Notes under the pieces: generated by a model
Seen by the model: the letters and a program-made list of their open reading frames with translations, nothing else
Databases searched by the model: none
What the model was told of the DNA's origin: nothing
NCBI GenBank assembly: GCA_002683135.1
Contig: NYSS01000005.1
Span: 166,834 to 230,833, forward strand
Direction: 5' to 3'
Source: Planctomycetota bacterium
GTDB lineage: Bacteria; Planctomycetota; GCA-002687715
DNA length: 64,000 nt
Part shown: positions 34,123 through 43,148 of the stretch, piece after piece
Numbering within the stretch: the first letter of the stretch is position 1
Layout: each line of letters begins with the position of its first letter
Position numbers and translations under genes: made by a program

Positions 34123-34287
34123 TGGCTGATTGCGGACAAACGGGTACTTCCCGATCGTACGCTTGGCTCTGACCAGTCGCAATAACGATCGGCGCGAGCC
34201 CGGGTAGGGCTTGCCGGGGCCGGGGTTTTGCGCCGGGTGGGTCCGCTCCGGCCTTGCAGCGCACGGGGTGACCGGCTATCAGACGCC

Positions 34288-35370
34288 ATGCCGGAGACGG
34301 GCCATATTCGCGTTGACGAGGAGTTTCCGCTGGCGCTCGGAGGTTCGTTACCCGAGGTCGGGATCACGTTCGAGCAGTGGGGCGATGTTGATGCGCCTGG
34401 CGACCGTACGATCGTGATCATGCCGGCGCTCTCGGCCTCCGCTCATGTATCGAGCGGGGTCGCCGATCCGACGCCGGGCTGGTGGGAGGCCATGGTCGGG
34501 CCTGGTCGCTGGATCGACACGGACCAGTGGCGTGTCGTTGCCGGGGCGATCCTTGGGGCCCCGTTCGGTTCGTCGTCTCCGCTCAGTGAAAACGTGCATG
34601 GGGGAGGCCAGTGGGGACGTGACTTTCCGCAGATCACACCGGCGGACCAGGCGCGTTGCCACGCGCTGATGCTCGACCACCTCGGGATTGAGCGCGTGCA
34701 TGCGGCCATAGGCGCGAGCCTCGGCGGGATGCAAGTTTTGCAATTTGCGGCGATGTACCCGGAGCGTGTCTCGCGGATCGTCAGCATCTCGGCGACCGGC
34801 AAGACGACGCCAGGGACGGTGGCGCTTCGGCGCGTGGGTCGCAACGCGATCATGAACGACCCGGATTTTGCTGACGGACGATACGCGGGCGGCAAGGGCC
34901 CGCTCCGCGGCCTCGCCGTCGCCCGCGAGCTCGGGACGATCTGCTACCGCTCTCGAGACGAATTCAATCAGCGCTTCAGCTGGGACCCTGATCCAGAGGG
35001 CCCGTTTACTCCGCACAAGCTGACCTACGAGGTGGAGCGGTACCTGGCGCACCAGGGCGAGCGCTTCGCGAACATGTTCGACGCGAATTGCTACCTGCTG
35101 TTGTCGCGCTGTATGGACCTCATGGATCTCGGAGCGGGTTTCGATCTGTACGCGGATGGGGTTCTGCGCATTCGCTGCCCATCCATGATCATTGGCGTCG
35201 ACCGCGACATGCTCATCCCGGCCTCTGAGCAGCAGCATCTGGCGCACCTGCTCCAGAGTCACGGCCGCGAGGTGCACTTCGAGATCCTGCCGAGCCTCTT
35301 TGGTCACGACGCGTTCTTGAAGGAGCACGAGTGGTTTGGCCCGCGGGTGCGTGATTGGCTGCAGGCCTGA
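34288..35370 (+). CDS. metX: Homoserine O-acetyltransferase-family enzyme
   Basis: The 360-residue protein has the alpha/beta-hydrolase fold of MetX, which acetylates homoserine (in some members serine) from acetyl-CoA in methionine or cysteine synthesis. Landmarks are GSLPEVGITFEQWGD, ILGAPFGSSSP, FPQITPADQARCHALMLDHLGI, the nucleophile elbow GASLGGMQVLQFA, the acid in GVDRDMLIPASEQ, and the histidine in LFGHDAFLKE. All three catalytic residues are present. The ATG at 34288 precedes the conserved start, and the open frame before it carries no family sequence. It is convergent with the HD gene across a hairpin at 35373-35393. The substrate (homoserine or serine) cannot be fixed by eye. Confidence 0.88.
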   Translation: MPETGHIRVDEEFPLALGGSLPEVGITFEQWGDVDAPGDRTIVIMPALSASAHVSSGVADPTPGWWEAMVGPGRWIDTDQWRVVAGAILGAPFGSSSPLSENVHGGGQWGRDFPQITPADQARCHALMLDHLGIERVHAAIGASLGGMQVLQFAAMYPERVSRIVSISATGKTTPGTVALRRVGRNAIMNDPDFADGRYAGGKGPLRGLAVARELGTICYRSRDEFNQRFSWDPDPEGPFTPHKLTYEVERYLAHQGERFANMFDANCYLLLSRCMDLMDLGAGFDLYADGVLRIRCPSMIIGVDRDMLIPASEQQHLAHLLQSHGREVHFEILPSLFGHDAFLKEHEWFGPRVRDWLQA

Positions 35371-35372
35371 GG

Positions 35373-35393
35373 GGCGGAACACCCCGGTCCGCC
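35373..35393. terminator. Bidirectional hairpin between convergent genes
   Basis: GGCGGA and TCCGCC form a 6-bp stem around a 9-base loop, exactly filling the 24-base gap between the metX stop and the end of the HD gene. No T-run follows. Confidence 0.45.
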
Positions 35394-35394
35394 T

Positions 35395-35982
35395 TCAACT
35401 CTCGGCGGCGGGAGGACCTTGGGAGCCTTCGAGCCCGAGCTCTGAGGCGTGGGGTTTCAGGGCGTCAACGATGAACTGAATGTGCTCGCCCAGGTCGACG
35501 CCCAGGAGCGCGGTCCCGGCGGCGACCTCGTCACGCTCGACCTTCGCCGCGAACTTGAGGTTCTTGAGCTTCTTCTTGACGCTCTTCGGCTTGAGTGACC
35601 GCACGCCGTCGGGGCGCACGAGGCAACACGCTCCGATGAACCCGGTCAGTTCGTCGCACGCGAGGAGGGCCTTGTCGAGCGGGGATTCGTGGGGGACATT
35701 CCACTTCGTGTAGTGCGCCGAAACCGCGTGGGCGATGTCCTCTTCCCCGTTTTCGCGGAGCCAGGCGACGATGCGGTTGGGGTGGTCCTCAGGCCACTTC
35801 TCGTAGTCGGCGTCGTGGAGCATGCCGGCGATGCCCCAGGTCTCCTCATCGCTCGCCCCAGACCCGTATTGGTGGGCCGCCGCTCGCATGACGATCTCGA
35901 CCGCGCGCGCGTGCGTGCGCAGCGCGTCTCCCTCGGTCCACTCGCACAATTTGGCCCAGGCTTCGTCACGGGTCAGCGCCAT
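35395..35982 (-). CDS. HD-domain phosphohydrolase-like protein
   Basis: The 195-residue protein starts at ATG 35982, seven bases after GGAGG. It has the HD pattern of metal-dependent phosphohydrolases: H24 in LRTHARAVEIVMRAAA, the HD pair in GIAGMLHDADYEKWP, a His in HAVSAHYTKWNVP and an Asp in LLACDELTGFI. Its length fits the single-domain group that includes small nucleotide phosphohydrolases. The Lys-rich helix SVKKKLKNLKFAAKVER is a common feature near the end. It is cytoplasmic. The substrate is unknown; no neighbouring gene gives a hint. Confidence 0.8.
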   Translation of the reverse strand: MALTRDEAWAKLCEWTEGDALRTHARAVEIVMRAAAHQYGSGASDEETWGIAGMLHDADYEKWPEDHPNRIVAWLRENGEEDIAHAVSAHYTKWNVPHESPLDKALLACDELTGFIGACCLVRPDGVRSLKPKSVKKKLKNLKFAAKVERDEVAAGTALLGVDLGEHIQFIVDALKPHASELGLEGSQGPPAAES

Positions 35983-36047
35983 CGATTTACCTCCACCGGT
36001 CAGCGTGCCAGACGACCGTTTGAAACGTAAGGAGCGCGCTTCAACGC

Positions 36048-37472
36048 TTACTCGATCCGCGTCCAGATCAGGTTGGTCGTGCCGCTGGCCTGTGTCGTCC
36101 CGGTGGGGACGAACCCGGCGTGCCACCAGACCTCCGCGCCCGACAGGGCTGGGAGATTGGGGACGGTCACGGTGGCTTGCGCCATGGCGGTCGCCCACGT
36201 CAGCTGCCCGAACAGGTTGGCGAACCAGGCGCTGGAGGTGGGGTCGTAGGCCGCGTACGTGAGGAGCGGGTCAGTGAGCGGAAGACGCCACTCAACGCCG
36301 GGGCCGACGGTGACGCCGCCGCCGAAGGGCAGCGGCGGCGTGCCGCTGGGGAGGACCGCGTAGTACTCGCCGCCGTGCGCGACCGCGAAGAGGTCGAGGC
36401 TGAAGGTCGCGCCGGGCGCGATGGAGCCGCTGACGCTGAGCTGGCGTGCCTTGGGGGCCGAACTGATGGCCTCCAGGGCATCGAAATCAGGTCCCGGCGT
36501 GGCGCCGGTGGTCGCGGTCGCGGTCGAAACGACGCGGAAATGGTCAGCCTGCGTCAGCCCTGTTCCTGCCAGATCCCAGCCACGGATGTTTGCGGTCTGG
36601 ATGGCTCCAACGCCGTAGGTCGGCGAGAGGTTGCCCGAGAGCGTCATGGGCATCCACGACCATCCGTCGTCGGAGGCTTCGACGACGAACTGGTCCTCCG
36701 GGCTGAAGTACTCATGGCTCGCGAGGTCAGGGCCTGCGCCGTCGATGACGTGGTCGTGGCTGAAGAACACGACGAGGCTGGCGCCCGCCGGCAGCGCGAC
36801 GAAGCCCGTGTAGTTGTTGAGGAAAGTCGCTCCGCTCAGCGTCTGGGTGAGGGCGGCATTCGGCGGGCCGAGGGCCTCCGAGGCGTCCGTGAACAGGTTG
36901 GATGTGCTCGATCCCGGAGCGTAAGCGAGTAGCCGGTCGGGGTACACGTGCGGGATGTTCCCTGCAAACAGGGGCGGCAGGTAGTGGATGGCGTAGATGG
37001 CGTCGAAGTCCGGACCGGGCGTGGTGCCGGTGACGACGCCCGATCGATCGATCAGCGCGACAAATTGGACAAACGCGGGGCCGATTCCCTGAATGTCGAT
37101 GCCCGTGTCGCCGTTGTGGTTGCCCGCATATGGCCCAGGGACGTTGAACCAGGTGGCGCCATCTGCCGAGATCTCGACGCCGTAGGGTTCGGTGACGCTG
37201 CTGCTCTCTTCGACGACGCACAGGTCGTAGCCTGGTCCGTCGATGACCGCGACGCCGAGGGTGAACTCGGCGCGATCGAGCCCGCACAAAGACAGGTATC
37301 CGTTGCTCGCCGCGAGGTCGAGGACCCTGGTCGCGTCCGTCGCGGCGTTTGCCGGACAGAAGGTCGTGGCGGAGGAGGGGGTCAGGACGGCGACCGCGAC
37401 ACGCTCCGTGACCAGGGGCTGGGCCGAAACAGGAATGGAGAGGGCAGCAAGGATGACCAGCAGTCGTCGCAT
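36048..37472 (-). CDS. Secreted planctomycetal protein with two related beta domains
   Basis: The 474-residue protein has a signal peptide (MRRLLVILAALSIPVSAQ) and starts at ATG 37472, the codon before which is an unlikely GTG. Two related halves are seen: GYDLCVVEESSSVTEPYGVEISADGATW with PGPDFDAIYAI, and DQFVVEASDDGWSWMPMTLSG with PGPDFDALEAI. These could be discoidin-like sandwiches that bind ligands. The C-terminal domain (PPLPFGGGVTVGPGVEWRLPL to WWHAGFVP) is shared in style with other exported proteins in this window. No catalytic motif is seen. The function is unknown. Confidence 0.7.
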   Translation of the reverse strand: MRRLLVILAALSIPVSAQPLVTERVAVAVLTPSSATTFCPANAATDATRVLDLAASNGYLSLCGLDRAEFTLGVAVIDGPGYDLCVVEESSSVTEPYGVEISADGATWFNVPGPYAGNHNGDTGIDIQGIGPAFVQFVALIDRSGVVTGTTPGPDFDAIYAIHYLPPLFAGNIPHVYPDRLLAYAPGSSTSNLFTDASEALGPPNAALTQTLSGATFLNNYTGFVALPAGASLVVFFSHDHVIDGAGPDLASHEYFSPEDQFVVEASDDGWSWMPMTLSGNLSPTYGVGAIQTANIRGWDLAGTGLTQADHFRVVSTATATTGATPGPDFDALEAISSAPKARQLSVSGSIAPGATFSLDLFAVAHGGEYYAVLPSGTPPLPFGGGVTVGPGVEWRLPLTDPLLTYAAYDPTSSAWFANLFGQLTWATAMAQATVTVPNLPALSGAEVWWHAGFVPTGTTQASGTTNLIWTRIE

Positions 37473-37490
37473 CACGTCATTTCCATATCT

Positions 37491-38231
37491 CTACCGTATA
37501 CGCACGAGGCTCCAGGCTCGAACATCTATGCGCCGCGAGAAATGCAGCACGGGCGCTCGGGGAGGCAGGGAGATGCCCCACCCGTCGGTCAGGCCATCAA
37601 CCTGGAGCTCCGCCTCTGCCGGCTGCAACGGCCAGGGAGCGTGGTCGATTTCGCCGCGCCAGACGCCCTCGCGACGATCGCGCGCGTAGAGGCAATAGCG
37701 CTCGGTGAGCCAGTGCTCGAACGTCCCGCTCGCCGCGGGTTCGGCCACGGGTCCCGTGGGGCCGTACCGGCCGACCAGGGACGCGGACGGCGCTCCTCGA
37801 TGGACGCGAGCGCTGCGGTATGCGATCCCCTCTCCGTTTGCTTCGCATGCCATCCGGGCCCGAAAGTACGGCAGGTGGTACCAGCGTCGAGCGATGGCGA
37901 CGGCCAGCGGATTTCCCGCGTCGAGGCTCAAAAACCACACGCCGGACTTGTCACCGTCGGTGACGTATGTGCGTACGTTGAGCTCCGGAAACGCCGCGAA
38001 GCCGGGGACGGGGGGCGTGAACCGCAGGCGCACCGAGGTCATGCGAAAAGGGACGATGCCGATCCACGCGGAGCCGTCGAATTCCTCTATCTGGAGGCGA
38101 TCCGGCAGGAGGGGCCTGAGGACATGGGCAGGAATCGGCCAGTGGGCAAACAGCAGATCGTGCCATCGCTGGAACATGATCCATGGGCGTTGCGCTATGG
38201 GCCAGGGGCGGTGTGTGCCGTTAAAGCTCAC
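37491..38231 (-). CDS. DUF2071 (YqjF-like) family protein
   Basis: The 246-residue protein shows the DUF2071/YqjF pattern: RPWIMFQRWHDLLFAHWPIP near the start, LRPLLPDRLQIEEFDGSAWIG, PFRMTSVRLR, FPELNVRTYV and FLSLDAGNPLAV. The fold resembles acetoacetate decarboxylase-like barrels, but its chemistry is not known. The GTG at 38231 is preferred over the internal ATG because family members keep the RPW...M stretch. It starts only 46 bases from the divergent phosphatidyltransferase gene, so both promoters lie in that gap. It ends 18 bases before the start of the secreted protein gene on the same strand. Confidence 0.85.
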   Translation of the reverse strand: MSFNGTHRPWPIAQRPWIMFQRWHDLLFAHWPIPAHVLRPLLPDRLQIEEFDGSAWIGIVPFRMTSVRLRFTPPVPGFAAFPELNVRTYVTDGDKSGVWFLSLDAGNPLAVAIARRWYHLPYFRARMACEANGEGIAYRSARVHRGAPSASLVGRYGPTGPVAEPAASGTFEHWLTERYCLYARDRREGVWRGEIDHAPWPLQPAEAELQVDGLTDGWGISLPPRAPVLHFSRRIDVRAWSLVRIR

Positions 38232-38277
38232 TCGGAGACGATAGCAAGTTGCCCGGTCACCGTTAGAATCCCGCCCG

Positions 38278-39153
38278 ATGCCTCAGGAGAGCCCGTACTC
38301 CGGCCAGGAAGAGGACCGGATCGACCGCTGGTTCAACCGGAAGCTCGCTTATCCGGTAGCGGTCGTGTCCGCGCGCCTCGGCGTACACCCGAACGTCGTG
38401 TCGATCGTCGGGATGATGTTGGGTGTCGCCTCAGGCTGGTGGTTCCAATTTCAGGACGCGACGGTCTTGTGGGGCGTCGGGCTGCTGGTGGTCTCGACTA
38501 TCCTGGACAACGCCGACGGCATGGTCGCGCGGATGACCAACAAGTCGAGCGAGTTCGGCTACATCCTCGACGGCGTCTGTGACAACTTCGTGTTCATCTC
38601 CGTCTACGTCGGTGGGATCTACGGTATCTGGACCGGCCCGATGCCTTGGGGGGGCACCTGGGGAGCGTGGGCATGGGTGCTCGCGTGTGCGGCCGGCTTC
38701 AGCCACGGCCGTCAGAGCGCCATGCTCGACTTCTACAAGATGCAGTGGCGCTACTGGGCGTGCCAGCGAGACGGCGCTCGATTCAAGACCTCAGCCGAGG
38801 TCGCCGAGCGCCGGACGCGCGCTTCGGGGATCGCGCGCTTGTTCATGGGCATGCACGTCGCCCACGCTCGACGCCAGGAGTCGATGGCCCGCCGTCGCCT
38901 CGCCTTGGCGCCGCAGATGGAGGCCGCCCGTTTTCGGTCCGGTTTCTCCGACCGCTATGCGTCTCTGAACCGGCTACCGATGAAGGGGTGGTTCTTCATG
39001 GGGCCGAACTGGCACGTCATCGCGGTTTGCGTCTTCGCTCTGATAGGTCGCTTCGATCTGTATTGCTGGTCCCAGATCTTGCTCTTCAATGGAGCCCTGT
39101 TGGCGACGTTCGTCCTGCAGCGTGTTCGCGATCGGGCCCTCCTCGCGGCGTAA
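38278..39153 (+). CDS. CDP-alcohol phosphatidyltransferase family protein
   Basis: The 291-residue integral membrane protein carries the full family signature D77-x2-D80-G-x2-A84-R-x8-G94-x3-D98-x3-D102, whose aspartates hold the catalytic metals. The family transfers a phosphoalcohol from a CDP-alcohol to an acceptor alcohol in phospholipid synthesis. Several hydrophobic helices are seen (VVSIVGMMLGVASGWW, TVLWGVGLLVVSTIL, FVFISVYVGGIYGIW, WAWVLACAAGF and two near the C-terminus), separated by a charged cytoplasmic loop (about 155-220) longer than in small members. The acceptor (inositol, glycerol phosphate or other) cannot be told. Confidence 0.9.
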   Translation: MPQESPYSGQEEDRIDRWFNRKLAYPVAVVSARLGVHPNVVSIVGMMLGVASGWWFQFQDATVLWGVGLLVVSTILDNADGMVARMTNKSSEFGYILDGVCDNFVFISVYVGGIYGIWTGPMPWGGTWGAWAWVLACAAGFSHGRQSAMLDFYKMQWRYWACQRDGARFKTSAEVAERRTRASGIARLFMGMHVAHARRQESMARRRLALAPQMEAARFRSGFSDRYASLNRLPMKGWFFMGPNWHVIAVCVFALIGRFDLYCWSQILLFNGALLATFVLQRVRDRALLAA

Positions 39154-39241
39154 TGTCCGGTTGTCCGCGGATGGGGGGGGGAGCCCCCTGAGACATCGCG
39201 GTACGGTTAGAGCCAGCCCACAGATAGAATCCGGGACTCTC

Positions 39242-42200
39242 ATGAAAGCCACAATCCTCGCCGTCACCCTGTCCGTGATCGCCGCCTCTGGCGCCATCGC
39301 ACAACGCAAGTACGAGCCGCGCATCGCCAAGGCGTCGGAGGATGGTCGCCGCCAGATGTCCGGTTTTCGTATCGACGACGGGTTCGAGGCTCGGCTCTGG
39401 GCGGCCGAGCCACAGCTGGCGAACCCGGTCTGTTTCTGGGTCGACGCCCGTGGCCGGGTCTTCGTTGGGGAGACCTACCGCCAGGAGCAGGGCGGGGTGC
39501 CGGACAACCGCAGCTTCGGGTTCTGGCTCAAGGACGACCTGAAGAGTCAGACGCTGGCTGATCGACGTGCGATGTACCTGACGCACCGACCGCACTACGC
39601 GATGCAATTTACGGAGCACCACGATCGCATCTCCTTGCTCGAGGACCGGGACGGCGACGGCGTCGCCGACTCATCCAAGGTGTTTGCGGATGGGTTCAAC
39701 GACATCCTGGATGGGACCGGAGCAGGGATCCTCGCGCGCGGATCGGACATCTACTACACCTGCATTCCGAACGTATGGCGTCTGCGCGACACCAACGATG
39801 ATGGCGTCGCCGATCGCCGCGAAATCCTCCACACCGGATACGGCATCCGCATCGCGCTCCGCGGGCATGACCTGCACGGCTTGGTGATGGGTCCGGACGG
39901 CCGCCTGTACTTTTCGATGGGCGACCGGGGCTACAACATCTTCACCAAGGAAGGGAAGCACCTGAAGTGCCCGTGGTCGGGCGCGGTGTTCCGCTGTGAA
40001 CTCGATGGGTCGAATCTGGAGTTGTTCGCGACGGGGCTGCGCAACCCGCAAGAGCTCGCGTTCGACGACTTCGGGAACCTGTTCACGGGCGACAACAACT
40101 CTGACTCGGAGGACCGGGCGCGCATCGTGTACGTGGTTGAAGGTGGCGAGACGGGCTGGCGCATGAACTTCCAGTACCGGGACGACCGCGGCGGCTGGGT
40201 CTCTGAGGGCTGGTGGAAGACGCGACACGAGGGTCAGGCGGCGTTTCTCATCCCGCCTCTCGCCCATGTCGGTTCCGGCCCTTCCGGCTTTACCAGCTAT
40301 CCCGGCACCGGGCTGCCATCCAGGTATGACGGCTCGTTTCTCATGTGCGACTTCCGTGGTGGGCGGAAGAACTCGGGCATCTGGTCGTTCAAGTTCGAGC
40401 AGGAAGGCGCGGGCTACAAGGTCGTCGGCAGCGAGCACCTGCTCTGGGGCTCGCTCGCCACGGACTGCGACTTCGGGCCGGACGGTACGCTCTTCGTGAG
40501 TGACTGGGTCGCTGGGTGGGTCGGCGTCGGGAAGGGACGCATCTACACCTTCCGGCACAAGGATGTGGAGGCCCGAAAGGCGGGCGCTGCGACGGCGCAG
40601 CTGCTCGGCGGTGACTGGTCGAAGCACGCCGTGCCGGCCCTGGCGGCCTTGCTCGGCAACGCCGACCGCCGCGTGCGGCTCGAGGCCCAGTACGAACTCG
40701 TGAATCGAGGCGGCGAGAGCATTCGCGTCATGAAGGCGGTCGCGCTCGACAAGTCCGAAGGACGCCTCGCCCGTATTCACGCGCTCTGGGGCCTCGGCCA
40801 GATGGCACGGCGCGACTCGTTTGGATTGATGCAACTCTCCGAGGTGGCGTCCCTGGCGAGTGACGCCGACGCGGAGATCCGCGCGCAGGTGGTCAAGATC
40901 CTTGGGGAGCACCCCAATCCGTACGCCGATCATGCGGCGATTCTGCGCGCTGGCCTCGGGGACGATTCACCCCGCGTGCGTTACTTCGCAGCGCTGAACC
41001 TGGGTCGCTTCGGGGGCAAGCAAGACGTCGCGCGCCTGCTGGCGCTCGCCCGAGAGAACGCGGACAAGGACGTCTATATTCGACATGCCTGCGTCATGGG
41101 CCTCACGGGGCTTGGGGACGCGGATGCATTGGTGGCATGCAAGTCCGACGAGGCGCCGTCGGCTCGCCTCGTGGCCGTCCTGGCGCTTCGGCGCTTGAAG
41201 GACAGCCGCGTCGCGGAGTACCTCAAAGACGCGGACGGCTATGTCGCCACGGCCGCCGCCCGCGCCATCTACGACGTCCCGATCGACAGCGCGTACGCAG
41301 CCCTGGCCGGGATGTTGCGTCAGGAGCGGCTGCCGTCGGTCCCGTTCGCCCGCCGCGCGCTCGCCGCGGCCGAGCTGTTGGGCCAGGCGCATCTTCCGGA
41401 GTTGATCGCCGCGTACGCGTCACGGGACGGCACCCCGACGCGCCTGAAGGAGGAGGCCCTCGCGATCCTCGCGGACTGGAAGAACGATCGCGCATTCGAC
41501 CGCATCCTCAACATGTGGCGGGACCGCCCCGTGCGTTGGGACACGCGGTTTGTGGGCATCGCGCTGAAGGACCGCTTGGCAGGTTTCCTGAAGGCGGAGC
41601 CGGGCGTTCGACGCGCCGCGATCAAGATCGCGGAGTCCTACCAGATGCGAGGTGCGAGCGATCGCCTGTTGGAGCTGGTGGGTGATGGGAGCGCCAAGAC
41701 CCCCACGCGGATCGAGGCGTTGAGGGCTCTGGCGACCCTCGCCCCGAGCAAGCTGAAGGACGCCGTCGACTTCGCCATGGCATCGACCGACGGGCGCTTG
41801 CGAGCAGAGGTTGCGTCTCTCTTGCCGCGCATCGACAAGGGCCTCACCCTCGACTTCATCGCCAAGACGTTCGACGGGGGGACGACGCCCGAAAAGCAGG
41901 CCGGCCTGGTCACGCTAGCGAAGATGAGCGATCCGCGCGCTGACGGAATGCTGGTGGAGGCGATGGATCGGCTCTTGTCGAAGGAGCAGCCGATGGGGAC
42001 GTGGCTGGAACTCCTCGACTCGGCGCGGCGTCGCATGAAGGCGAACGAGGCCCTCGCGTCCCGGGTGAAAGAGTACGAGTCGTCTCTCTCGCAAAAGGCG
42101 ATTGCCCGCTACCTTCCATCGCTGCATGGAGGCGATCCGGAGCGTGGCAAGAAGGTCTTTCTCAACAAGACAGAGACGTCGTGCCGTCGCTGCCACCAAG

Positions 42201-42583
42201 TGGGGAACCTCAAGCCGACCGACCCGAACGTGATCGCTGGACCGGACCTTAGCGACGTCGGCGATCGGCGGGATCGAGAGTACCTCCTGAGATCCATCGT
42301 CGATCCGAACGCCGAGATCACCGAGTCGTTCCAAGACTGGATGGTCGAGACGAAGGAGGACGACATATATCGAGGTCGCGTCGTCGAGGAGGACGATCAG
42401 AGGGTGGTCATGGAGGTCAAGGAGGTCGGTGAGCCGCTCGCGCGGGTCACCATCGACAAGAAGATCATCACGTTCCGCAAGCGCGAAAAATCGCCCATGC
42501 CGGAGGACGTGATCACCAAGCTGTCCGCCCACGAGCTGCGGGACCTCGTCGCGTTTCTGGCGTCGCAGAAATTGAAGAAGTGA
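39242..42583 (+). CDS. PVC-type membrane-bound dehydrogenase with HEAT repeats and cytochrome c
   Basis: The 1113-residue exported protein starts at ATG 39242 with a signal peptide (ending SGAIAQ). The first about 430 residues form the planctomycete-type dehydrogenase beta-propeller (DDGFEARLWAAEPQLANPV, LLEDRDGDGVADSSKVF, RDTNDDGVADRREIL, FATGLRNPQELAFDDFGNLF, FDCDFGPDGTLFVSDW-like strand). Residues about 450-930 are HEAT-like helices. The C-terminal domain holds one c-type haem site C981-RRC-H985 and the typical PVC haem-domain end (GPDLSDVG, SIVDPNAEI, DLVAFLASQK). It should act in the periplasm, oxidising an unknown substrate and passing electrons to the haem. The GNAT gene overlaps its stop by four bases. 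Confidence 0.9.
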   Translation: MKATILAVTLSVIAASGAIAQRKYEPRIAKASEDGRRQMSGFRIDDGFEARLWAAEPQLANPVCFWVDARGRVFVGETYRQEQGGVPDNRSFGFWLKDDLKSQTLADRRAMYLTHRPHYAMQFTEHHDRISLLEDRDGDGVADSSKVFADGFNDILDGTGAGILARGSDIYYTCIPNVWRLRDTNDDGVADRREILHTGYGIRIALRGHDLHGLVMGPDGRLYFSMGDRGYNIFTKEGKHLKCPWSGAVFRCELDGSNLELFATGLRNPQELAFDDFGNLFTGDNNSDSEDRARIVYVVEGGETGWRMNFQYRDDRGGWVSEGWWKTRHEGQAAFLIPPLAHVGSGPSGFTSYPGTGLPSRYDGSFLMCDFRGGRKNSGIWSFKFEQEGAGYKVVGSEHLLWGSLATDCDFGPDGTLFVSDWVAGWVGVGKGRIYTFRHKDVEARKAGAATAQLLGGDWSKHAVPALAALLGNADRRVRLEAQYELVNRGGESIRVMKAVALDKSEGRLARIHALWGLGQMARRDSFGLMQLSEVASLASDADAEIRAQVVKILGEHPNPYADHAAILRAGLGDDSPRVRYFAALNLGRFGGKQDVARLLALARENADKDVYIRHACVMGLTGLGDADALVACKSDEAPSARLVAVLALRRLKDSRVAEYLKDADGYVATAAARAIYDVPIDSAYAALAGMLRQERLPSVPFARRALAAAELLGQAHLPELIAAYASRDGTPTRLKEEALAILADWKNDRAFDRILNMWRDRPVRWDTRFVGIALKDRLAGFLKAEPGVRRAAIKIAESYQMRGASDRLLELVGDGSAKTPTRIEALRALATLAPSKLKDAVDFAMASTDGRLRAEVASLLPRIDKGLTLDFIAKTFDGGTTPEKQAGLVTLAKMSDPRADGMLVEAMDRLLSKEQPMGTWLELLDSARRRMKANEALASRVKEYESSLSQKAIARYLPSLHGGDPERGKKVFLNKTETSCRRCHQVGNLKPTDPNVIAGPDLSDVGDRRDREYLLRSIVDPNAEITESFQDWMVETKEDDIYRGRVVEEDDQRVVMEVKEVGEPLARVTIDKKIITFRKREKSPMPEDVITKLSAHELRDLVAFLASQKLKK

Positions 42584-43122
42584 GCCAGACCCACCCGACG
42601 ACTCTGCGCACGGATCGCTTACACCTCGTCGCCGCGACGCCGGAGCTCTTGCGCGCCCACCTTGAGAGCTTCGCTGCCCTGAGCACGGTGCTCGACGCCG
42701 AGGTCGATGCCATGCCGTCCGATCTGGAGGACTCCAATCTCCAGTGGTCGCTCGAGGCGTTCGAGCGGAACCCGGCCGCCGCCGGCTGGCTCATGTGGTA
42801 TTTCGTCCTGCAGCTGGAAGACGGAGGTCGGCGCCTGGTCGGCGTCGGTGGCTACAAGGGGCCGCCGTCGGAGGGCGGCACGGTAGAGGTGGGATACGCG
42901 GTCGTCGAAGACGAGCAAGGCAACGGTTACGCCACCGAGGCGACGACGGAGCTGGTTCGCCACGCCTTCGATGACGACCGCGTTCGAGCGGTCATTGCGG
43001 AGACCTACCCGGCGCTGGTCCTTTCCATCGGGGTCCTCGAGAAATGCGGTTTCGCGTGCGTCGGGAAGGGGTCGTCGGACGGCGGCCTCCGCTACGCGTT
43101 CCTGCGGGGGTGGCTGGAGTAG
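42580..43122 (+). CDS. GNAT-family N-acetyltransferase
   Basis: The 180-residue protein starts at GTG 42580, overlapping the upstream TGA as GTGA, so it is probably translated by coupling. It follows the RimJ/RimL-like GNAT plan: LRTDRLHLVAATPELL at the start, GVGGYKGPP, EVGYAVVEDEQGNGYATEATTELV containing the Q/R-x-x-G-x-G/A acetyl-CoA loop, and a final VLEKCGFACVGKG. The loop here reads Q-G-N-G-Y-A. It is cytoplasmic and transfers acetyl to an amino group; the acceptor is unknown. Its link to the upstream periplasmic dehydrogenase is only positional. Confidence 0.88.
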   Translation: MSQTHPTTLRTDRLHLVAATPELLRAHLESFAALSTVLDAEVDAMPSDLEDSNLQWSLEAFERNPAAAGWLMWYFVLQLEDGGRRLVGVGGYKGPPSEGGTVEVGYAVVEDEQGNGYATEATTELVRHAFDDDRVRAVIAETYPALVLSIGVLEKCGFACVGKGSSDGGLRYAFLRGWLE

Positions 43123-43148
43123 GACGCGGCCCCGTCAGGGGTTCGGTG